From the NCBI RefSeq assembly GCF_036320965.1, contig NC_092249.1, forward strand, positions 1,636,114 to 1,700,113: 64,000 nt of DNA. Reading direction: 5' to 3'. Below, one piece after another: positions 1-10,722 of this stretch. This DNA is from Panulirus ornatus. Taxonomy: Eukaryota; Arthropoda; Malacostraca; Decapoda; Palinuridae. Every line of letters starts with the position of its first letter. The first letter of the stretch is position 1. The notes under the pieces were generated by a model, which saw only the letters and a program-made list of their open reading frames with translations, ran no database searches and was not told the DNA's origin. The position numbers and the translations under genes are program-made.

Positions 1-39
1 ATAACATAAATGATTTGATCGTCGAATGAGAGAGATTGT

Positions 40-288
40 ATGGGTTCTCTTCACTTGTTCTATCCTTCCTTACTCCTCTTCGCTTTGCTTCTGGATAGTC
101 CATTTTCTACCACTTCATCATCCATGACGAGAAGGGGGCGTACCGCAGACTTATGTAAAACGGGTCAGGGAAGCGTGTGTACAACAGCAGAAAGTGGTAG
201 TCGTAATAGTCTGCTGACCTTTGACCTTGTTAATCTTGGCCCTGAACTCGCGAGAACAGTCAGCGAAAATAAACATTATTCGAAGTAG
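40..288 (+). CDS. Unassigned 82-codon ORF with hydrophobic N-terminus
   Basis: The ORF starts at an ATG and is not built from a repeat. Residues 2-18 are rich in Leu and Phe (SLHLFYPSLLLFALLL) and could be a signal peptide. The remainder is a mixed, polar sequence with two Cys. The base at -3 is T, so the start context is weak, and no acceptor, donor or polyadenylation signal ties it to a transcript. I do not recognise the product. A chance ORF is the more likely explanation. Confidence 0.12.
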   Translation: MGSLHLFYPSLLLFALLLDSPFSTTSSSMTRRGRTADLCKTGQGSVCTTAESGSRNSLLTFDLVNLGPELARTVSENKHYSK

Positions 289-539
289 CGAATGTAAAGT
301 TGGGTAACCGCGAGAGAAAATGTTGTCTTGCATGATATATATGAGAGAGAGAATGTTTAGAGATAAAACATCAGCATTTTATGTAAACATTGTGCGATAA
401 AACGCATTATTCAACATTTCTGAATGTGTTAAGTTCTTCAAATTTATCCATTTCCTACTTTCTGATGAATTATGTTAAATTGGATGTTGGTTATCGTAGA
501 GTTATTTAGTATGAATTCACAAAGCACTTCGTTTACTGC

Positions 540-541
<2 letters not shown>

Positions 542-579
<38 letters not shown>
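542..579. repeat. (TA)n microsatellite
   Basis: Uninterrupted TA dinucleotides. The flanks (about 300-1020) are AT-rich, contain no supported gene, and include only short ORFs. Confidence 0.95.
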
Positions 580-581
<2 letters not shown>

Positions 582-1021
582 TGTATCACAGAGTTCAGAA
601 ATTTTGGAGAGAGAATACGTTCCAGTATCATGGTTTTTATTCAGTCTGAGATCGCTGTAGATATTGTATTCAAAACAAAACTGTATAAAGCATACAATAA
701 TTTTTCATCCCGACTCAGTAATGGTCTACAGGTTGTTATTGTACAAAAAAAAAAGAAAAATAATACACGTCTAGGATTATCGTATCTAATAACTCGAATT
801 ATCAAAGAATCGCGTGCCTGAAAAGGCTTCTGTTTTCGAAAATTGAAACCTTTATTTCCAATACAGTATTTTTTAAAAAACGCCGGAGTCTTTTATGGAA
901 CAAAGAGGAATTTGTTCGGGTATTTTGTAATGCTGAACTTCACCTTTTCCCGTGTGGGATTTTTTACTTGCCGTGCTCCACTCGGGTATGGTGTCCGGCT
1001 TGTTTCCGTGCCTCTGTCTGT

Positions 1022-1120
1022 CTGTATGCATGCATATATGTACGTATGTATATATCTATGTATGTATGTGCGTATGTATGTATGTACGTATGTATGTATG
1101 TTCGTATGTATGTATGTATT
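1022..1120. repeat. (GTAT)n tetranucleotide repeat
   Basis: Imperfect GTAT/GTAC units over about 100 bp. Open frames on both strands here (Tyr/Val/Cys or Thr/His/Ile runs) are artefacts of the repeat. Confidence 0.9.
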
Positions 1121-1256
1121 TGGTTTTTGTGTAACTCCCTTGTCATTTGTTACCTGTTTTTGCTCTCCGGGGGTAGGAGCACTGTGCTGGAGAGGTTACA
1201 TGTCCTTCGTGAAATAACGGAGAGTTAAATAGTCGTCTTGCTACATCTTTAACCTT

Positions 1257-1313
<57 letters not shown>
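1257..1313. repeat. (AC)n microsatellite at SINE tail
   Basis: A pure AC tract directly abutting the 3' end of the minus-strand SINE next to it, so read on the SINE strand it is a (GT)n tail. Confidence 0.95.
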
Positions 1314-1316
<3 letters not shown>

Positions 1317-1445
1317 TTTAAGCTCCTGTGGGAGGAAGAACAGTTGGATTGTCTGTGGGCTGACTGCTGCGCCCAGGATTCGAACCCGGTCGTGCCCGTG
1401 CGTTTATCATGACGTTAGCTACTACACCACGTAAGCTCGTGTGTG
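1314..1445 (-). mobile_element. tRNA-derived SINE
   Basis: Read on the minus strand, a Pol III box A-like sequence (TGGTGTAGTAGCTAACG, about 1411-1429) is followed by a box B (GGGTTCGAATCC, 1376-1387). A non-tRNA body and a (GT)n tail come next. The segment after box B (CTGGGCGCAGCAGTCAGCC) matches the corresponding part of the copy at 19.4 kb and of the partial copy at 44.9 kb. The head resembles a tRNA-Val-type promoter, but anticodon-arm pairing is degraded, so this is a retroposon and not a tRNA gene. Confidence 0.75.
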
Positions 1446-1810
1446 TATGTGAAGAATACGGTTGCAAATTTCCTTATGGGATTTTGCAATAGTGTTAAAG
1501 GTATTACATACTTCATGACCTCACTAGCAGTGTGGGGTGTGCAACACAGCGTCGTGTGTATGGCTTGGGACCCCAGCGTCAGCACCACGGTGTGGACCAG
1601 GGGCCATCATTTTCCCCAGGGTTAGATGCCCGGCACCAGGTGGCACCTCAGGGCGTACCCTAGGACCACCCCTGTGGTAATGGCGTAATTTTTCATCCTT
1701 TTCGACTGATTTTTCTGCGAATATCAGAGTTGGAGGTTGAGGAAATATGAGAAATTTAGTTTTTTTACGACTTTTTTTTTTCCCCTGTTGACTGTGACGC
1801 ATTCACGGGC

Positions 1811-1930
1811 CGCCCAGGGTTGATGAGAGCATGGGTTCGAATCCTGGTTGCTGCAGTTGGTCCTCAGTCATCCTAGCTGTTCATCCACCCCAAGGGGTTG
1901 GTCGACGAAATTGGTACCTGGCTCAGACAA

Positions 1931-1932
<2 letters not shown>
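1811..1932 (+). mobile_element. tRNA-derived SINE, 5'-damaged copy
   Basis: A box B (GGTTCGAATCC, 1834-1844) is followed by a SINE body with CTGTTCATCCACCCC, AAGGGGTTGGTCGACG and GGTACCTGGCTCAGAC, after which a (TA)n tract begins at once. The corresponding body in the 19.4-kb copy reads CTGTTCATCCTCCCC then GGGGCTGGTTGATAG. Box A is not recognisable, so the 5' end is mutated or lost. Confidence 0.65.

Positions 1933-2000
<68 letters not shown>
1933..2000. repeat. (TA)n microsatellite at SINE 3' end
   Basis: A pure 68-bp TA tract immediately after the SINE body. Confidence 0.95.
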
Positions 2001-2003
<3 letters not shown>

Positions 2004-2220
2004 GCCGTCTCATCGCTTAAAAAAAAGAATAATTCACGGACTTAACCGCCATTTTAGGTTTTCGTAATAGAAAGTCTTTGAAGCCGTAGAATTATTCTGT
2101 GTCTGAATTTTCTTTTCTTTTCAAGCTGTGTAAGTGACAGGCGTATCACGTAGCAAGCTAAAATAGTTTTATGTTTTCCGAGGAATTTATTTATTAAAGT
2201 TACACTGTCGCCGAACGTCA

Positions 2221-2222
<2 letters not shown>

Positions 2223-2312
<90 letters not shown>

Positions 2313-2382
2313 TAGGCATCGCTCTATACTCGGGAAAGTGAGTAATGAAAATAATGAGTCTATGTGTATATTAGTGATGGTG

Positions 2383-2421
<39 letters not shown>
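2223..2421. repeat. (TA)n at 2223-2312 and (GT)n at 2384-2421
   Basis: A 90-bp TA tract with one G interruption, then a 38-bp GT tract, separated by about 70 bp of unique DNA. Confidence 0.95.
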
Positions 2422-2422
<1 letters not shown>

Positions 2423-2449
2423 AAAAAACAACCTTTACCTTCACCTTTA

Positions 2450-2485
2450 ATGGTTAGGTCAGAGGTCATTGCTATCGAGGGTGCA
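2450..2485 (+). CDS. Speculative exon upstream of the 3571 terminal exon
   Basis: An ATG at 2450 opens 12 codons (MVRSEVIAIEGA) ending in phase 0 at GCA|GTGAGT. This would join in frame to the phase-0 acceptor at 3571. The donor lacks the usual G at -1, the start context is poor, and the stretch is short. It is recorded only because the phases agree. Confidence 0.1.
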
Positions 2486-2588
2486 GTGAGTATTATGACC
2501 ATAGTTATGAAGATGATGGTACAGGGTAAAGGTGCTTGATGAAGACTGATTCACTTTACGGTCAAGGCAGAACAACGATGATAGTAAT

Positions 2589-2650
2589 GATAATAATAAT
2601 AATAATGATAATGATAATAATAATAATCATCATAATAATGATTACAATAA
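2589..2650. repeat. (TAA)n/(GATAAT)n trinucleotide-rich tract
   Basis: Imperfect TAA, GATAAT and CATAAT units. Confidence 0.8.
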
Positions 2651-2989
2651 CGTGTGCTTATTGAATTGACAAGAGACATCTAGTGAATGACAGATAAAAT
2701 ATATACAACAATGAAGTGAGGATTATGAAGTGGGTTTGTCTTTATGTGCAGTTTTCCATATGGCAAACAAAGGAACAGTTGTTTATGCTCATTTTTTATT
2801 TATTGCTCGCCAAACATTTATCGGGTTGGCCGTTTTTTTCTGTATATACATTATGCTGAGATAAAGTCATTGTCACTTATCATCACTATAATTTAAGATC
2901 AGCATTGCGTGCCATCATTATGTCATTATCAGTAACACATCATTATCACTCATTACCCGTGCATCACTATCACATTCTCATTTTCATCT

Positions 2990-3355
2990 CCCGGTCATGT
3001 TTGCCGTCATCATAGTCACCGTCATTATCATCCTCACTATCATTCATGAACCACCCTGTAGGTTTGCCTTCATCATATTCACCGTCATTATCACCATCAC
3101 TATCAGTCATGAACCACCCTGTATGCTTGCCTTCATCATATTCACCGTCATTATCACCATCAGTCATGAACCACCCTGTATGCTTGCCTTCATCATATTC
3201 ACCGTCATTATCACCATCAGTCATGAACCACCCTGTATGCTTGCCTTCATCATATTCACCGTCATTGTGATCACCATCAGTCATGAACCACCCTGTATGA
3301 TTACCTTCATCATTTTCACCGTCATTATCACCATCAGTCATGAACCAGCACATTA
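2990..3355. repeat. 57-bp minisatellite, about six copies
   Basis: Tandem copies contain CATGAACCACCCTGTATG, CTTGCCTTCATCATATTC and ACCGTCATTATCACCATC. The standard unit is 57 bp, and the length variants I see are 57+3 and 57+6. Because 57 is a multiple of three, both strands stay open: on the minus strand (2970-3380) it reads as a 19-residue Asp/Glu/Gly-rich repeat with core DGDNDGEYDEGKHTGWFMT. No splice signals or unique coding flanks were seen, so I treat it as non-coding. Confidence 0.9.
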
Positions 3356-3570
3356 TTGATAACGTTACCCTCACCATCATTGTTAATAAAACTGACAGTG
3401 GAATGTGCGATTGGCAGAAGCGAATCGGTGGAAATCATTTTTCATTGACTGAATTTAATTTTTCAAATTCTTTGCACTTCTGCCATAAGTATTTTACACT
3501 GTTGTCCCTAATTTTATGCACTACAGTTCCCGTCTTTTCTACTGATGGCTTCTTTTCCTTTTTCATGTAG

Positions 3571-3645
3571 AACCTGAGCGCAGAGGAAACCAAAAAAATT
3601 CTGGCAAGAGACGATATTACTGGGGAAGCGATTATTGAAACTTAA
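3571..3645 (+). CDS. Candidate 3'-terminal coding exon of an unknown gene
   Basis: A strong acceptor (TTCTTTTCCTTTTTCATGTAG) is followed in phase 0 by 24 open codons and TAA (3643-3645). The peptide reads NLSAEETKKILARD then DITGEAIIET. It is hydrophilic, has balanced composition, owes nothing to simple repeats and would form a plausible amphipathic C-terminal helix. An AATAAA lies 130 bp beyond the stop, with a T/GT-rich stretch after it. I do not recognise the family. Upstream exons would lie before 3571 and possibly before the window; the 57-bp minisatellite would then be intronic. A chance acceptor plus short ORF cannot be excluded. Confidence 0.35.
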   Translation, partial: NLSAEETKKILARDDITGEAIIET

Positions 3646-3774
3646 TTAATGAAGTATTAATTAATAGCTTATTATGGTAAAGATTAAGACCTCAGTAATC
3701 TGGAACCACTAGACCTCGTGCGGGAGAACAGATATGTGAAATAGTTGGAACTGTTGATAAAACAAATTTGTAGA

Positions 3775-3780
3775 AATAAA
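3775..3780 (+). promoter_or_regulatory. Candidate polyadenylation signal AATAAA
   Basis: A canonical hexamer in GAAATAAAG, followed by GTATTTTGAGTATTTTTAA, which would serve as the downstream GU/U-rich element. It fits a 3' UTR of about 150 nt after the TAA at 3643. AATAAA is frequent by chance in AT-rich DNA. Confidence 0.3.
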
Positions 3781-4105
3781 GTATTTTGAGTATTTTTAAC
3801 ACAGCGGCAGTATGAGCCACGCGTCAGTTCCACATTTGTATTTTCCATCATTATTTTATTTTCCTCTGCAGTGCGTTCGTCTCAATCGTAATGGTTTCAC
3901 GTAGGTGTCTGAATTGTTGACTGCTTAAGTCTGATGGGTAGTTAAGATCATGTACACCGCTGCAGATCTGTTGTTAAGGGTTAAAGTTTAATGATAACCA
4001 TTGTGGTGGCAAGTAGTGGGGGAGGGGACATGGGTAATCGCACATCCCTTCCCTCTCCCACCTCAACCGTCATTTTGAAGGAATTAATCTCAGTTGCTAA
4101 CTGCT

Positions 4106-4271
4106 GTACGACCCTTGAGAAGGGTCGTACCGTCGTGCTCGGATAGTCGTATCGCCGTGCTCAAGGGTCGTGCCGTCGTAACCAAGGGTCGTACCGTCGT
4201 GCTCGGATAGTCGTATCGCCGTGCTAAAGGTCGTGCCGTCGTAACCAAGGGTCGTACTGTCGTGCTCAAGG
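4106..4271. repeat. 21-bp TCGTACC-family array with hairpin start
   Basis: Tandem variants of a 21-bp unit with core GGTCGTACCGTCGTGCTC. Three units form a higher-order period of 63-64 bp (4123, 4187, 4250). The left end is an inverted pair: GTACGACCCTT (4106-4116), GAG, then AAGGGTCGTAC (4120-4130), a perfect 11-bp stem with a 3-nt loop. The same family recurs at 15.0, 23.6, 32.1, 37.6 and 50.3 kb. Confidence 0.9.
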
Positions 4272-4525
4272 TTTCCGCCTCCTGTATTTCCCCGTTTTTC
4301 TTTTCCCAAAAGTCAAGAAAATGTCATCATTGCTCCGGCCTGGAGGGAGCGCGTATCCTGGTCCGCCCGCCCCCTGAGCCGCCCAGATGGAGGGAAATAA
4401 CGGTAAATCAGAAAGTTAGGAAGTGGGGGATCCATGTGTGTGTTGTTTGATTGTCCTTCAGTAATGGTTGGAAGTTTGTCGTCTTCATAACTTGCAGGAA
4501 ACTGGTGTATTGCTGGTCAGGTCTG

Positions 4526-4557
4526 ACACACACACATACACACACACACACACACAC
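4526..4557. repeat. (CA)n microsatellite
   Basis: A CA tract with one T interruption. The following 4560-5230 is AT-rich, non-repetitive, and shows no supported gene. Confidence 0.9.
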
Positions 4558-5231
4558 CAGTATTTCCTAGTGTCTTGCCTGTTTCCCATAATGTATGACT
4601 ATAGCTATACTGTTCCATTAATCATGACTCTACTTGTAGACGTAGAAATATTGTAGACCTTTCTCTTATTTTCCCTACGTAAGCTTTTATTCAACCTATA
4701 TTCAAGCCTCTTAACACCATTTCCAGTTCCATTCTATAAGTAGAAATTTCTCCTGATTCTTGAACATTTCAAGCTGACATGTAGTATATACCGAATTAGA
4801 ATTACGTTCCTGAAGATTTTACAACGCTTTAATTTTACACTTCGTTCCGTTTTACATATAGATGCACACAGGATTACCTTCATATATTCAGTTTCATCAT
4901 TTTAAAGATGTGTGAAGTTACGAAGAAATATAAATTTATTCTTTCTTTTTGATTTTGGATTATGTGACTCTCTGCGATGTAAGGATCTGTCTATGATAAT
5001 CATTCTCTCATGGGATAGGGACCACATAAGACTTACAAAGCCAAACGCTTATATAATTACACTTGTGTGGTTATTGTCCCTTATATCCAGGTCCTTATTA
5101 AGCAGTATTTTTTGAAGGCCTGATACTCCACGTTCAGTTATCTTGCCTGTAAATACTATTTTAAAAGAGATAAAGTTAAGATTGTACATTTTATTCCCTT
5201 CCATAGACATTGTGTACAGGTTTACAGGAAA

Positions 5232-5239
5232 GTGCGCGC

Positions 5240-5270
<31 letters not shown>

Positions 5271-5284
5271 TGTGTGTTGTGTGT
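5232..5284. repeat. (GC)n-(GT)n alternating purine-pyrimidine tract
   Basis: About 11 GC dinucleotides run directly into about 12 GT dinucleotides, a sequence type known to favour Z-DNA. Confidence 0.9.
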
Positions 5285-5390
5285 TGCCTAATGTATACAG
5301 TTATCCTTATAGACTTTCTCGTAAGACGACTTAGGAGCCTCTTAAAACTTTTCCCCGGGTCATTACTGACTCGTCCTCTACCTGACCATT

Positions 5391-5425
5391 CCTTCCTTCA
5401 TTCCTTCATTCATTCCTTCCTTCCT
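5391..5425. repeat. (CATTCCTT)n tract
   Basis: Imperfect repeats of CATTCCTT within a pyrimidine-rich stretch. Confidence 0.75.
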
Positions 5426-5663
5426 CTCGCTCACTCTCTACTCCCACGGCGTCATGGCTATAACGCGGTGATACTTCATTCATTGCCAGAGCGAAGGTTT
5501 CCACCTTACTTTACTGATAGATAGAGTGGGGACCTTGTAGAGTCATGGTTCAGTCTCTCTCCCTCCTGTGTCCATTATTGTCCCCACTTTACGCTCTATA
5601 TTGTCGCCACTTGGCCTTACATACGCTTCACTTATGCTGTCGTATAGATGCTTTGCGTATCTA

Positions 5664-5763
5664 TATCTACACAGTAAAGATTTTTGATATTAGATATAAC
5701 CCAGGTAGTTCTGTATCTACACAGTAAAGATTATTAATATTAAAAATAATCCAGAGCAAGAAT
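5664..5763. repeat. 50-bp tandem duplication
   Basis: TATCTACACAGTAAAGATT occurs at 5664 and again at 5714, and the two copies diverge toward their 3' ends. Confidence 0.8.
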
Positions 5764-6045
5764 ACTTTCGTCACTGGTGTACTGTAGCTACAGATACACT
5801 GGCTAACCCTAAGCTCTACTCTGTGGCTAGACCACGTCTCTCCTGCTCTGCTCTGCTCTACAGCAAGATTGCCTCCCACAGCTCAGCTTTGTAACACCTT
5901 ATGTTGATATTCCTTGATGCATCGTTGTCCTGTGTCATTGTATTGTGTCTTGTTGTGTGATGTAGTTTGCGTTGTGTTGCCGACGATAGTATTGTGAGTG
6001 TTTCAAACGTATTTTCAGTGTAGGTTTTTGCGTTTGTTTTGCCTT

Positions 6046-6162
<117 letters not shown>

Positions 6163-6918
6163 ATATCCAGAATCAGAACCTTGTGTATTTGAATTTTAGC
6201 AGTGGCATCCCCTCGCTACCTTGTTACGTTTTGTGACTCACATGTTTTATTGCATTAATGTTTAGCTATGTCGAGTGGATGGGGTAGGGAGGTCGGGGGT
6301 AGTGTGTGTGTTTGATGCCGAGTGTTCCTTCATGTTAGCCACTAAATATCTTCATGGTTCTCAAACACTCCATTAACATCTGTCTGGCCCGGTTATAAGC
6401 AGGGGCTTTTGCAGTCCGCCCCCCCCCCCCCCCTTTCCTGTTGCCCGTCTTGCAACATGTAATGTTATATTCTTTATATTCAACATCGCTCCACTGATGG
6501 GGCTGCTTGCATGCTGGTGTTGGGGAATTGGGTAGTGTAAACATTTCAAAGGAGGGAAGGATATTTAGATTCCATTTGAGGGGAGATTTTTTTTTCATAT
6601 AAACTACATTTATATGATATATATATTTTCATTATCGGGCATGTTTTGCTGAGCGTTGATTTATTGGGTTAGTTTAAGTTGTCCTAGGGTCAGTTACGAA
6701 TAAATTTTGGAAGATTTACGAAAAAAACCCCCAGAATAAACACTAACAAGGCGAGGGATTTACCTGTGTTTTGAGAATGAACCTGTGTGGTGGGGTTTAA
6801 CTGGTTTGGGAGCGAGCTTAAATTAAATACTCTGCTAAGTGAGCTTTTGTGGTATTATAAAGGTTTAACAGCATAATACATTAAGCTTATACTTATATAC
6901 ATTGTTCCACATTAGTAG

Positions 6919-6921
<3 letters not shown>

Positions 6922-6986
<65 letters not shown>

Positions 6987-7005
6987 TTAATATATACATT
7001 TATTT

Positions 7006-7063
<58 letters not shown>
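6922..7063. repeat. (TA)n and (CA)n compound microsatellite
   Basis: (TA)n at 6922-6982, a short AT-rich spacer, then (CA)n from 7008 to 7063 fading into CTCACAC units. Confidence 0.95.
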
Positions 7064-7069
<6 letters not shown>

Positions 7070-7515
7070 ACTCACCCGCACTTTACCATACCGTACCTAA
7101 ACTTCCTCTTCCAAGATATAGTTTCTATGGTACTGGGGAGCAGACGGGAAGCCAGGCCTTTTCCCCTAGTTTGGATCACAAGCGAAGAATTATGTTGATT
7201 TGTGTATGTATGTATGTATGTATGTTGGAGTGTTGAGTAATATATCTTGCGTGTGGAAGTTGCGTCTTGGACGTGAGGAGTCTTGTGATACGTCGAAGTT
7301 GTGTTTGTGATGTTGGAGTGATGGGGTTGGCTCGCATGTCGCAGGCGGGAAAGTGTAACTTGTACATGTCTGGGGGACCTAGTTTGAGATAGCTTTACGT
7401 GCGGTGGAGGGATGATGTTTGAGACTGGGTTAGGAGGGCTGTTATTTAGTGCTTGTGGATTCATTATGGTGTATATGTTTTACTGGTGTCGAACTTGCTG
7501 GAGTGGGGGATCTGG

Positions 7516-7579
7516 TATCTATCTATCTATATATCTATCTGTAGATAGATAGATAGATATATGTGTGTGTGTGTGTGTG
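7516..7579. repeat. (TATC)n/(GATA)n inverted repeat plus (GT)n
   Basis: A run of TATC units is followed by GATA units, so the two halves are complementary and can form a hairpin. A short (GT)n at 7562-7579 follows. Confidence 0.85.
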
Positions 7580-7654
7580 GGTGCAATTTTATTGTACAGT
7601 CCCGGGATCACTTTTATGGGGGCTCCTGCAGCTTGAAGACTGCGCTCCGTTCCG

Positions 7655-7730
7655 GAGCAGGGGAAGTGGACTCCTTTGTAGTGAGAAATTCGTCGACAAG
7701 GCTGCCCTCCTCTTCGTCCGATGACTTTGG
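7655..7730 (+). other. Diverged segment related to 33980-34055
   Basis: TCCTTTGTAGTGAGAAATTC here aligns with TCCTTTGGAGTGAGAAGTTC at about 33998. Similarity appears to continue for about 50 bp (CTGCCCTCC against CTGCTCTCC). This is a by-eye alignment of a possible old dispersed repeat with no identified class. Confidence 0.3.
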
Positions 7731-7794
7731 TACAGCCACGTGACTTATAAAGACGTGCAACGTAACCACGTGCAGGGGGAGTCCGGTGACATCA

Positions 7795-7835
7795 ATAGAT
7801 GGACAGATAGATAAGATAGATAGATGGATAGATGG
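7795..7835. repeat. (GATA)n tract
   Basis: GATA/GATG units over about 40 bp. Confidence 0.85.
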
Positions 7836-8658
7836 TGCGGTTGAACAGTTTGTGTTGATGGTGAACAAAACACGTCTTGTGGGGGCGGGGTTGTAGTCAC
7901 CCCACTTGTGAGAGGTCGTTTTCTTTCTGCCTGTCATTCTGTGGCTGCTCTCTCACTCCCTCTCACTCCTGCCGGCTCTCACTCCCCTCTCCCATCTGAT
8001 GGGTCTAAATGCCGCCTCTCATCCTGACTTCTCTCTCTTCACTTCCTCTCCTGTCGTTTCCCAGGGAGCGGGCGCCACCTTGTATCCTTGCCAATCCTAT
8101 TCACTTGCAGCTACAAAACGCAGCTTAAGAGGTGATTGTCGTCGTGCATTGTGTTGCCCCCACACCCTCCTCCACCCCCCTCGTCAGGGGGACGAGCTGG
8201 GAGATTGCCTCCCCATCTGTCTACGGGCGGTATAGACGGTGGGGGGGGGAGAGAGACAGACCCTGCGCCCCGTCTGTTCTGGACGGTGTGACAACGTCTC
8301 TGTCTAGAATTCCATTGTACTTGGAGTCCACAGTGTGTTGTGCACGTATCACCAGGCCAGGCAAGGATTTTCCCTTCGACTCCATAAGGAAGATATGGAG
8401 ACACGTTTTACTGTAGTTTCCATCCTTATTTTCTGTACGTGTTTGTGATCCTGAGTGATGCATGACTTTACTGATCGCAATCATGACCCACTGAGAGACA
8501 TCGACCCCCCTCCCCCCCCTTCCTCTCCTCTCCCCACAAAATTCCAATTAATTAATTGGAAAATTGGCCGTCCAGGTTTATAACTCGTTTCCCGGGTAAG
8601 AAAGCTATATGTGCCGTATAGCAACATTCCTTACTTTTGTACCAAAAGAAAATTTATA

Positions 8659-8661
<3 letters not shown>

Positions 8662-8704
<43 letters not shown>
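8662..8704. repeat. (TA)n microsatellite
   Basis: A pure TA tract. The preceding 7840-8660 is C/T-rich with several short ORFs that I cannot support as genes. Confidence 0.95.
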
Positions 8705-8707
<3 letters not shown>

Positions 8708-8935
8708 TAGATAGATGATAGATGAATACATATTTAGCTAAGTTTGAGATCTGACATGCTGTTTTTTGTCATCTTCACAACCTTACTTAAAGACGAGAAT
8801 GTTTAACATGTGTACTGACGAAAACGAGTTATTTTCCTCTCTCAAACAACATGATTAAACAACCAAGAAAAATGCGACCAAAATATTTGAGTCGGTAGCG
8901 TGTTTATATAGTCTGGAGACGGTGTGTGTGTGTGT

Positions 8936-8938
<3 letters not shown>

Positions 8939-9004
<66 letters not shown>

Positions 9005-9060
9005 CATAATTTAGATAGTATTCACATTGTATAACAAATTTTTGTTCCCGACTGTAAATC

Positions 9061-9121
<61 letters not shown>
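8939..9121. repeat. (TA)n and (GA)n microsatellites
   Basis: (TA)n at 8939-9002 and (GA)n at 9064-9121, with 60 bp of unique sequence between them. Confidence 0.95.
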
Positions 9122-9124
<3 letters not shown>

Positions 9125-9239
9125 TTATTCTTGTCACATTGTGGGTGTGGCGTCTTCGCAGTATATGATATAGGCATTGGTTATACCGGACCCACAAATT
9201 AGGGATTTCCACGTTTTACCTCATTTAGCTCCAGTTTGT

Positions 9240-9415
9240 AATGAGTAACTTGCCCTCATATTTATGAGGAAGATTAACATGTGTCTCACCATCAAGAGAT
9301 GAGTAACGTTCTTCTACAATGAGGAGATGAGTTAAGTGTGCCTCACCGTCATGATGATATGAGTAACGTGTGTACCTCATTGCCATGAGGAAATGAGTAA
9401 TACAGATCGGTGTCA
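9240..9415. repeat. Degenerate ATGAGTAAC tandem repeat
   Basis: ATGAGTAA(C) recurs near 9240, 9298, 9358 and 9392, with linking GTGCCTCACCGTCATGA-type sequence. Spacing varies between about 30 and 60 bp, consistent with an old array. Confidence 0.6.
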
Positions 9416-9420
9416 TGATA

Positions 9421-10070
9421 GATTTACGTCGACCGGGTAAGCGATACAGTCTTGTAAATGATGGATTTACACTGAGAGGCCTTGCGATACGGTCTTGTAA
9501 ATGATAGATTTACACTGAGAGGCCTTGTGATACGGTCTTGTAAATGATAGATTTAAGCCAAGGCCTAGTGATACGACTTTGCAAATAGATTTACACAGGC
9601 TCACTGTTGCGATCAGGTAAATGACGTTTACATTGACAGGCTTAGTGTAGTGTGTAAATAATGCTTACACTAACAGGCTTCCCCAAACAGTAGATTTACA
9701 GCTAAGATTTTGCTCTTCCTGGAACAGATTTACACCCCGGTGAAACGCACCAGCAAACGAGACTTGAACGTACACAAACTTTTTTACACCTACGTAAATG
9801 CTTCCATAAAAGATTTACAACCGGGAACACAGCTCCAGGAACTCTGTATTTACACCCGTTGACATAATTCCATAAACATTTACATCTTGAACAGTTCTTC
9901 ACAAATTACCGATTTACACATCACAGACTCCACAAAGTACACATTTACACCCGATTTTATCGTGTTCGCACAAGCTGCAGATTTACATTTAGAAACATGA
10001 CCCCGCAACACTCACATTTACATCCAGTAAATCTACAAACTACTCAGATTTACATCTCAGGGTCACATGT
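9421..10070. repeat. Decaying ATTTACA satellite array
   Basis: ATTTACA or a one-base variant recurs across about 650 bp, for example at 9465, 9508, 9551, 9589, 9694, 9728, 9813, 9848, 9878, 9912, 9943, 9981, 10016 and 10048. The first three units are nearly identical with a 43-bp period (GATACGGTCTTGTAAATGAT then AGATTTACACTGAGAGGCC). Further right only the ATTTACA core persists, at about 31-38 bp spacing. Confidence 0.75.
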
Positions 10071-10322
10071 TCCCACAAACCACAGACCAGCGTCTTTGAC
10101 GTATGTATACGTAACAGGTCATGTTTGTGTGGGCTACGCTGGGAAATGTATTGGGCTACTGCAAGGTGGGTAACCCACTTGCATAGTTCATTCCTGAGTT
10201 TTTTTTATATTGTTTTTATTTTCCCGGAAACCTTTCGTGAAATATCATGATAGAGAACTTTCTCTTTGAGTATATACGTGTCTGCATTTCGTCTCTGTAA
10301 AAAATGCTATCGATACTTCAGG

Positions 10323-10324
<2 letters not shown>

Positions 10325-10396
<72 letters not shown>
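10325..10396. repeat. (TA)n microsatellite
   Basis: A pure 72-bp TA tract. Confidence 0.95.
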
Positions 10397-10398
<2 letters not shown>

Positions 10399-10672
10399 CT
10401 ATGTAGTATACTGTGATACAACGATTTAAGTACTTAGTCTAGATGTAATTACGTGTTATATCTTTGAGCGGATGTCTAGTTTAATAATTTCTTTATCGTA
10501 ACATAAGACATTTATTCGTGATGAGTTACATGTATGAGGTTCCGTAAAATCGCTGTACTATACGTTCTGTCGCAGCCTGTGTTGTAGTAAGACTGTAATG
10601 GTATCTGTACTTGATGTATATGGTCATAGGCTGTGCTACCTTGTATAGTGAAGTTGTGAAGCAAGTATTATT

Positions 10673-10687
10673 ACACACACACACACA

Positions 10688-10722
<35 letters not shown>

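Noticed and set aside
1933..2067. ORFs made of alternating Ile/Tyr, His/Thr, Cys/Val, Ser/Leu or Arg/Glu across the window
   Set aside because: They are dinucleotide microsatellites translated in frame; none has unique coding flanks or splice signals.
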